64,000 bases of DNA, from the NCBI GenBank assembly GCA_907163375.1, contig CAJQUW010015620.1:62001-126000 (forward strand), in the 5' to 3' direction. The notes beneath the pieces were generated by a model. The model was not told the DNA's origin. It did no database searches and worked only from the letters and a program-made list of their open reading frames with translations. This stretch comes from Prostheceraeus crozeri. Its lineage: Eukaryota > Platyhelminthes > Polycladida > Euryleptidae. The stretch's first letter is position 1. Each line of letters starts with the position of its first letter. Position numbers and translations under genes: made by a program. Below, piece after piece: positions 57,965 through 64,000 of the stretch.

Positions 57965-59659
57965 TGGATAATCGTACCTCGCAATCAGTACGAGTCTGAA
58001 GCATACAGACAACTCTGTAATGAGGAATTTTATTCTGTCATTCATACTGACAATACTACTTCTGTTGCGAAACGTTTAGACAATTTACTTTCATATCTTT
58101 ACAAAAGAAATTTTATAAGCCATCGAGAACTTGGAGCCTTAGCTCCCTCTATTGATTGTAATTCACGTACTTTTTACATGTTGCCCAAGGCTCACAAAGA
58201 AACTTGGTTTTTTGATGAGATGCCTCCCGGCCGACCGATAATTTCTGACTGCAAAAGTATAACCCGAGCATGTGCCTCGTTTGTTGAATTTTTTCTGGCA
58301 CCCATTGTCAAAGCTTCTGATAGTTATATTAGAGATTCCATGCATCTTATTTCCATCCTCAATGATGTCAATGTTAATAAGGACACTATTTTGTTTAGCA
58401 TGGACATAACATCTCTTTACACTAACATACCCGTTGAAGAGGGCATTGAAGCTGTTGCTCGAGCATTTTTAAAGTTTCCAGACCCAAAGCGTCCGGATTT
58501 GAGTCTTTTAACACTTCTGCGCCTTATTCTGAAAAACAACACTTTTGTTTTCAATGGTGATCTTTTTCAACAAATACATGGTGTAGCCATGGGGTGTGCG
58601 TTTGGTGCATCGTTCGCCAACATTTTTTTGATGGAATGGGAACAGCACATTTTTATGTTAAACAAACAGCCCGTGGTATGGAAAAGATATATTGATGATA
58701 TTTTTGGAACTTGGGATTTTTCTCAAAGTGATCTTTGTAATTTTTATGAATCTGTAAATTGCTTTCATCCGTGTATTAAGGTAACCTTACATCATGATTT
58801 TGAAAAGCTTCGTTTTTTAGATTTAGAGTTATATAAATGTCATAATTTTCTGCTGTCTCGCATTGGTTTTAAAAGTTTGGATAGGCATTGCTTGCTGAGT
58901 AGCAATTCCTATCATCCGAATCACGTTTTTAAAAGTATTGTTTACGGTCACGTGTATAGATGGGCTTCTCATAGCTCCACTTACCAGGATTTTCAAGATA
59001 CCAAGAAAACTGTACAAAAAGTTTGGCGCGATCAAGGTTATAGTAGGAGTGCTATACGATCTGCTGTTCGTACCATTTTTTCTCTTACGAAGCAGACTCC
59101 TACGTCATGGAACACAGGCTTTTTGCCGTGTAATTGTAATATATGTACATACAGTCTCTCATGTAATTATGTTGTAAATATTTTTAACACTCCTTTTCCC
59201 ATTGTGCATAAGATCCAATGTACAGATTTTAACATCATCTATGTGATAATTTGTAAAAATTGTAAAGTAACCTATGTTGGGCAAACCTCTAGATGTTTGC
59301 GTAAACGTATTTCTGAACACATAGCGAATATCAAGGCATGTCATGATACATCTGTTGCAAAACATTTTAACTCTCTTTGTAATCTATCTCATTTTTCTTA
59401 CTTTGGTGTTGAACATTGTCCGAACCCTGAAAAAAGGTTACTGAAAGAGAACATTTGGATTAAACGGATGTGTGCTCTTACCCCAAATGGCTTGAATCAA
59501 GAAATGAATAAATGTAATAAGTTGCGTTTCATTGTGCCACATAGCAATTGCAGCAAGCGTGTCCTGCGCTATTGTCAGAAAGAATTGTCTAATGTGCAGG
59601 TCACTGGTGTTTTTACAAACCAATCAAATTTGCGCACTTTGTTGAGAACTGATGTCTGA
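57965..59659 (+). pseudogene. Penelope-like element: reverse transcriptase plus C-terminal GIY-YIG endonuclease (5'-truncated, otherwise open)
   Basis: A 564-codon open frame without stops begins directly after a (TA)n tract. The RT shows ESEAYRQLCNEEFYSVI, FYMLPKAHKE, GRPIISDCKSITRACASFVE, SMDITSLYTNIPVEEGIEA, HGVAMGCAFGASFANIFLME, WKRYIDDIFGTW (catalytic DD) and FLDLELYK. A CNCNICTYSLSC cluster precedes the endonuclease, with IIYVIICKNCKVTYVGQTSR, RKRISEHIANI and RLLKENIWIKRM (catalytic-type E). This is the canonical PLE order. The N-terminal RT fingers and a start codon are missing, so it is 5'-truncated. A hammerhead-like fold follows 48 bases after the stop, and the copy ends in another (TA)n tract. 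Confidence 0.9.
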
Positions 59660-59706
59660 CTTTACAACTTTGTGTCACGTTCACTTTTGACTTTCATCTT
59701 GTCCAG

Positions 59707-59754
59707 TGTGGAATTGATAAAGCTATTTTCAATAAGCGAAACCGGTCTTCCACA
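59707..59754 (+). ncRNA. Hammerhead-ribozyme-like fold of the PLE (U3-A8 core)
   Basis: Stem I TGTGGAA/TTCCACA (59707-59713, 59748-59754) is seven perfect pairs. The core is UUGAUAA instead of CUGANGA, so C3-G8 becomes U3-A8. Stem II GCUAUU/AAUAAGC has one bulged A. GAAAC-CG-GUC (59738-59747) forms the minimal stem III and cleavage triplet. It is placed just after the PLE ORF. The fold is seen in the sequence; self-cleavage is inference. Confidence 0.6.
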
Positions 59755-59821
59755 GAAACTGTCTTTTTGTTTCATTTCGAATAGTCGGCGTGAGGGTCCC
59801 TATAGATATTATATATCTATA

Positions 59822-59833
59822 CATATATATATA

Positions 59834-59897
<64 letters not shown>

Positions 59898-59918
59898 GAG
59901 TATATATATATGTATGTA
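59822..59918. repeat. (TA)n microsatellite
   Basis: About 90 bases of TA repeats between two PLE copies. Open frames of alternating Tyr-Ile across it are artefacts. Confidence 0.95.
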
Positions 59919-59967
59919 TAAATGAAATCAGACACGCGAATATCAGAAAAAACTTGCAAATTTATCG

Positions 59968-60006
59968 CCCGACCGGTTTCACTTGGTCACCCAAGCTTTT
60001 CAAGGC
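59968..60006 (-). ncRNA. Hammerhead-like fold of the minus-strand PLE (U3-A8 core)
   Basis: On the minus strand: core UUGAAAA (59997-60003), stem II CUUGG/CCAAG closed by a GUGA tetraloop, GAAAC-CG-GUC (59971-59980). Stem I is short (CC/GG plus a bulge). It lies about 140 bases past the stop of the minus-strand endonuclease at 60145. Confidence 0.5.
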
Positions 60007-60144
60007 ATTCATTTAATGAAGAAATATCATATTTACATGCATTTCAGAAAATTAAATCAAAGAAATCATGCACTGAAATGAAATATCAATAATTATGAAA
60101 GAATGCAATGAAAGAAGCAGAGAATTAACATGTCTATGTACATA

Positions 60145-60421
60145 TCAAACACGATTTAGTGATGGTCTAATTATATTGATGCATAGCTTTTCTTTGCCTT
60201 CCCTATATGAACGATCACAATTGGTGGGGAGTTTCAATATCGGAATGATGTTAAATGGAGGCTCCATGTCTTTAACACATGAATGAATATGATGACTGAC
60301 ATTAAGAACTCGATATTTGCCATCTTTCACTTGCTGTCGGTGGACTCGAGTTCTTGCTCTCAGGGAAGTCCCTGTCTGTCCCACGTATAAATCTTGACAG
60401 CCCCTGCAGGATTGTTACGGA
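60145..60421 (-). pseudogene. PLE GIY-YIG endonuclease fragment
   Basis: The minus-strand frame reads CRGCQDLYVGQTGTSLRART, RVHRQQVKDGKYR, VSHHIHSC, REGKEKLCINIIRPSLNRV. It has the C..C pair, YVGQT (GIY-YIG), a His cluster and a KE in the catalytic-E region. Only the end of the element is present. It stands head to head with the plus-strand fragment at 60445, and the two differ in family. Confidence 0.75.
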
Positions 60422-60444
60422 TAAAGCTCTAAAAGAGATGAGAT

Positions 60445-60786
60445 TTAATGAAATGACTCTAAAAGACAGCCATGTTTTTTCGGAATAAAGATGCTGTTTC
60501 CTCTGATCTTAAAGCTAAATGTAATTATTCGTACACTTGTGGACGGTGCAACTACGTCTATTTTGGAGAAACTTCCAGGCATCTTATTACCCGCGTTGAT
60601 GAAAATTTGAAAGGCTATCCTGTTCCAACTGAAATTTCTACCCATCCACACCCTATAGACAAGAATAATTTTAGAATAATAGCGTGCACTAACAATCACA
60701 AATTACTCGAATCAATTTTAATCAAAGAATCAGTAAATTTAATGAATAACAGGGACGGATCCATTCCTTTATTGTTGAATTTGTAA
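60445..60786 (+). pseudogene. PLE GIY-YIG endonuclease fragment
   Basis: Reads VSSDLKAKCNYSYTCGRCNY, VYFGETSRHLITRVDENLKG, ISTHPHPID, KLLESILIKESVNLMN and ends LLNL at TAA 60784. It matches PLE endonucleases (Y.C.RC...Y.GET.RHL.TR..EHL, LLE...IK), with EH changed to EN. It is related to the minus-strand copy at 63722. The reverse transcriptase part is absent. Confidence 0.8.
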
Positions 60787-60972
60787 ATAGCAAATGTATC
60801 TTTTGACATCTATGCACATCACAGATCTAATGATTGTTACGACAATTGATTTTATTGATTTTATTTGCACTGCTGTAGATCGTTGTTGTACATTTTCATA
60901 TCATGCCATTTTTAAACTGTAATCAAATCATCCATCTCATATAAAAGCATTGTTGTTCGATTTTGTGTGTAA

Positions 60973-61011
60973 CCATTGAGAAAGGAGTTGTACACTCTGA
61001 AACGCGTCTGG
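60973..61011 (+). ncRNA. Hammerhead-like fold of the PLE (U3-A8 core)
   Basis: Core UUGAGAA (60976-60982), stem II GGAGU/ACUCU with loop UGUAC, GAAAC-GC-GUC (60999-61008), stem I CCA/UGG. It lies about 190 bases after the stop of the endonuclease fragment at 60445-60786, same strand. Confidence 0.5.
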
Positions 61012-61053
61012 AACCAACATTGATTTTAACAGAATCAATTTGTTTTGATTTGA

Positions 61054-61088
61054 ATATATATATATATATAAAAAAATATATATATTTT
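61054..61088. repeat. (TA)n/A-rich tract
   Basis: TA repeats interrupted by an A run, at the 3' end of the preceding PLE fragment. Confidence 0.85.
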
Positions 61089-61230
61089 TTAATAATAATT
61101 CTCGCCATTGACCAAATAGAAAGGTTTCCGATAACCTGTTCAGACGAAGTTTAGACGTGATCAAGTGTCATACAAAATGTCGTCTAATAAAAATTTTGTA
61201 AGTTAATTGGTAAAGTCTTGTTTTTCTTTC

Positions 61231-61261
<31 letters not shown>

Positions 61262-61262
61262 G
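61231..61262. repeat. (TA)n microsatellite
   Basis: About 30 bases of TA repeats with one phase change. Confidence 0.9.
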
Positions 61263-61434
61263 TGAATTTTACGCCTCGCACACTTCTGACTACTATTTAG
61301 GCTATCTGTGATATTAACCAAAAGCTGTAGATTGCAATGTTCATTTGGCTGATGATTGTATGGCCACATACATGAAACTCCGAGTACCAATACAAGCTAT
61401 TTTTCTCTGATTAAACAAAATTCTATATATGTAC

Positions 61435-61436
<2 letters not shown>

Positions 61437-61524
<88 letters not shown>
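61437..61524. repeat. (TA)n microsatellite
   Basis: About 80 bases of TA repeats immediately before the PLE coding region at 61528. The Tyr-Ile open frames on both strands are artefacts. Confidence 0.95.
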
Positions 61525-61527
61525 CGA

Positions 61528-63376
61528 CCATATATCAAGCCAAACAGCAATCCATTATGCATTCATAAACAATCAAATCACCCTCCTTCAATCTTAAGAC
61601 AAATCGCGAGTATGGTGGAAAAAAGAGAATCCAAATTATCATGCAACGAAGTCGAATTCAATAAAGCAAAGATGACTTATCAAAAAGCTTTAAAAGAAAG
61701 TGATCATCCATGCAATTTAACATTCAATCCCACTACAACAACAAAATCAAGGCGGAAAAGAAATATCATATGGTTCAATCCTCCATTCAGTGTAAATGTG
61801 AGAACTGACATAGGAAGACAATTCTTGTCATTGATCAAAAAGCATTTTCCCACTCATCACAAATACCACAGTCTATTCAATAAAAACAATATGAAATTGA
61901 GCTATAGCTGTGTTAACAATATGAAAAACATTATAAAAAGTCACAACACAAAGATATTTAACAAATCATCAAAAGGAGAGGAAGCTACAAGCAAAGAAAC
62001 AAATTGTAATTGCAGAAACAAAAATGAATGCCCATTAGATGGCAATTGTTTAACACAATGTATCATCTACAAAGCTGCAGTAACCCACCAATCAAAAGAA
62101 ACTATCTACTACGGCAGTGATTCTTAACCGGGGGCCATGTGGCTCCCTGGGGAGGAATTCAACATGCCAGGGGAGGAATGACGTACATAAGGAGGATTTG
62201 GGGAGGAAGGATGTTCGAAGGAGTATTTGAGATGAACAGGATTTGTTGATTCACCGTCACATGTGACTTATCATCGTCAGTATTCGTTAATCGCTTCCTA
62301 ATATTCAAGATGTTAATTATGCAGCTACTGTTTAATAGCTATTGCGACCACAGATTTAGAAGCTACCAATACATCTCTGTGTACGAGTGTTCCATTCGAA
62401 TTATTTTAATTAGGGAAAATTCAACTACGCGGCTATAGATCATCACCTGGACGTTTTGTGAGTGGCCTGCTCAGTTGCACCGACAAGATAGACTAGAAGA
62501 TAGTATTCTGGTCAGAGAGAGCTAATGAAGCGAGGCGTCACATTTCCATTCATAAATTAAGGTCAAATGGTATGGCTCACTCAAGAAACAGTTGAAAAGT
62601 ACCCAACTTTATCAGCCAATGCCCACACGCTACTACTTCCTTTTCCAACATCGTACCTGGTCGAGTTCGGTGTCTCGGCGGTATCAGATTTGATACCTAG
62701 GAAGAGAAATCGACTCAGCATCAGCGTGCGCAGTGATTTGAGATTGAAACTCACGAATTTGACACCTCGAATTCAGGAATTGTGCGGCAAATATCAGGCT
62801 CAATGCAGTCATTAGTTTTTTTGTTGGATTTCTTGTAACACTTCCCATTTGCATGTAGGCCTACTTAGATTCTTCGTGATAGGCTACCTGAAGTCTGCAT
62901 TTGAAAATGTTTGTTACAGCTATCTTTGACTTCGTTTTTTAACTTGAATAGTGGCCTACTAGTTTAGAGGGAGGAATTAAACATACTTTCAACTGTTAGG
63001 GAGGAATCCGAGCAAAAAGGTTAAGAACCACTGTACTACGGCATGTGTGAGGGTGATTTCAAAAGCCGATATAATAATCACAAAAAGTCATTCAACAACA
63101 TACAATATAAAAATGAAACTTCGCTGTCACAGTACATATGGTCACTGAAAAACAAAAATATCCCATACGAGTATAATATCAAATGGAGCATAGTCCAACA
63201 AACAAATCCATACTCATGTGGAAGCCGATATTGCAGTCTATGCCTATCGGAAAAATATCATATCATCACTGCCAATTCTGAAACACTGATAAACAAGAAA
63301 ACTGAAATAATATCAAAATGCTGACATCGACGAAAATTTCTATTGTCCACTCCTGCATCATAGATAAAAATTCGAA
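61528..63376 (+). pseudogene. PLE endonuclease region split by a hAT insertion
   Basis: The frame starts right after (TA)n: SNHPPSILRQIASMVEKRES, FNKAKMTYQKAL, RKRNIIWFNPPFSVNVRTDI, FLSLIKKHFP, LSYSCVNNM, CNCRNKNECPLDGNCLTQC and TIYYG. It is interrupted at 62115 and resumes at 63042 with MCEGDFKSRYNNHKKSF, LSQYIWSLKN, YCSLCLSEKYHIIT and KTEIISKC, then a TGA where family members have CRHR (a CGA to TGA change). This is the common PLE C-terminal region, including a GIY-YIG core (YYG.CEGDFK.RYNNH). The RT is missing. A hammerhead fold follows at 63421. Confidence 0.82.
62115..63033 (+). mobile_element. hAT transposon, internally deleted, 8-bp duplication
   Basis: Inverted ends CAGTGATTCTTAACCGGGGG and (inwards from the right) CAGTGGTTCTTAACC, with an exact 8-bp duplication TACTACGG at 62107-62114 and 63034-63041. 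Inside, 62567-62815 encodes LLLPFPTSYLVEFGVSAVSD, then RKRNRLSISVRSDLRLKLTN and YQAQCSH, the hAT dimerisation region of ZBED-type transposases (FP.SYL.E.GFSA...K.RNRL....DLRL.L). The catalytic domain is gone. Confidence 0.92.
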
Positions 63377-63420
63377 ATTTGTATAACCATGATTTTGTAA
63401 ATTGACTTCCTTTTTCTATG

Positions 63421-63477
63421 TTGTTGTCTGATGATTGGTGGCATTCATGTCATCCGTGAAACTTTAAGTAATAGCAA
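63421..63477 (+). ncRNA. Hammerhead ribozyme, PLE type (canonical core)
   Basis: Stem I UUGUUGU/AUAGCAA (63421-63427, 63471-63477) makes seven pairs, two of them G-U, exactly flanking the core. CUGAUGA (63428-63434) is canonical. Stem II GG-UGGCA/UGUCA-U-CC has a bulged U and a UUCA loop. GAAAC (63458-63462), the loop UUUAA and GUA (63468-63470) give the minimal stem III and the cleavage site. Such type I hammerheads are known in PLE terminal repeats. It lies about 45 bases after the PLE coding remnant. Confidence 0.75.
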
Positions 63478-63545
63478 TAAATGATCTAGCTGAAATTTTA
63501 TTATACATATATTTTTTTAAAAAAAGAGAACAAAGTTTCTTGCAT

Positions 63546-63592
63546 TGACCGAACATGTTTCAGAATGTTAACATTCCATCTTCAGCGGTAAA
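63546..63592 (-). ncRNA. Hammerhead ribozyme-like fold of the minus-strand PLE
   Basis: Minus strand: stem I ACCG/CGGU, core CUGAAGA (63579-63585), stem II GAAUGU/ACAUUC with a UA loop, plus one wobble pair and a spacer U. GAAAC-AU-GUU follows (63552-63561), with U at the cleavage position. It lies about 130 bases past the stop of the endonuclease at 63722. Confidence 0.65.
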
Positions 63593-63721
63593 ACCTGAAT
63601 ACAATAGCAATGGGAGTTTATATACAAAATGCGGGAAATGAACAAATGAGAGCGATAAAAAGAGTTCAAGTTACCAGTAGCTGTCTGACCATGGCACCGA
63701 CATAGAGATTGCATTCTGCAA

Positions 63722-64000
63722 TTACAATTTCAAGTACAGTTGTACTGAACTGTTTCTTTCATTAGAGAGATAATTTGTATTATTCTTTAGAATAATAGAT
63801 TCCAGAAACAACTGATTTCTAGATTTGCCAATAATCGAGAAATTTTCACTTTTAGGTGGATGATCATGCATCGAAACCTGAGTAGGAGAGGGATAGCCCC
63901 TCAAGTGCTCACTTATACGAATGGCAAGATGGCGCCTCGTGGAGCCGATGTATCGCATTGGGCAGCGATCACACGTGTATAAATACACCACATTAGATTT
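63722..64000 (-). pseudogene. PLE GIY-YIG endonuclease, cut by the window edge
   Basis: The minus-strand frame reads VYLYTCDRCPMRYIGSTRRH, LAIRISEHLRG, VSMHDHP, LFLESIILKNNTNYL and ends YLKL at TAA 63719-63721. It has C..C, YIGST (GIY-YIG), R..EH and the catalytic-type E. It aligns over its length with the fragment at 60445-60786 and is better preserved. The frame is still open at 64000, so an RT may follow outside the window. Confidence 0.85.

Noticed and set aside
61341-61568. Long alternating Tyr-Ile open frames on both strands across the TA microsatellites
   Set aside because: Pure (TA)n translation in any frame; no protein.

Overview
The window is animal genomic DNA, AT-rich and dominated by mobile elements. 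Host genes have introns with GT-AG borders, one is a metazoan-type RagA GTPase, and there are Penelope-like elements (PLEs) of several clades, RTE and CR1-type LINEs, and Tc1, pogo, piggyBac, hAT, Harbinger and Kolobok-type DNA transposons. This points to an invertebrate, probably aquatic; I cannot name the phylum. There are no bacterial operons, rRNA genes or CRISPR arrays.

Host genes are sparse. (1) On the + strand, two 3' exons of a DUF4806-like gene (2712-2868 and 4375-4553), followed 6.4 kb later by a second homologous terminal exon (10977-11152) with the same splice phase. (2) On the - strand, a RagA (RRAGA/RRAGB) homologue in at least four exons between 31601 and 22267; its C-terminal ~37 codons were not found. 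Its introns hold a CR1-type LINE tail, a PLE endonuclease remnant, a Naiad fragment and a SINE. (3) On the - strand, an intact single-exon secreted PAN/lectin-like protein (54611-55267).

Layout: 1-800 tandem repeats; 1.9-2.6 kb retroelement nuclease-like domain; 2.7-11.2 kb DUF4806-like exons with MITEs and a decayed piggyBac element; 14.2-15.2 kb RTE fossil and a fold-back element; 15.8-19.9 kb Naiad PLE with pseudo-LTRs; 22.3-31.6 kb RagA gene; 32.9-37.6 kb Harbinger exon, CR1-type LINE and a complete Tc1 element with intact transposase; 38-44 kb Kolobok-like and hAT-like elements; 44.5-46.2 kb two fold-back elements; 47.9-52.6 kb a nuclease-like remnant and a nearly complete RTE with a fold-back element inserted at its ORF end; 54.6-55.3 kb secreted protein gene; 57.7-64 kb a pile-up of five PLE copies, on both strands, next to (TA)n microsatellites.

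The most interesting signals are: hammerhead-ribozyme-like folds beside the PLE ORFs, three of which replace the C3-G8 core pair by U-A; fold-back palindromes bounded by 12-13 bp direct repeats, two of them sharing a short tail; the permuted (N-terminal GIY-YIG) Naiad element; and the duplicated DUF4806-like last exon.
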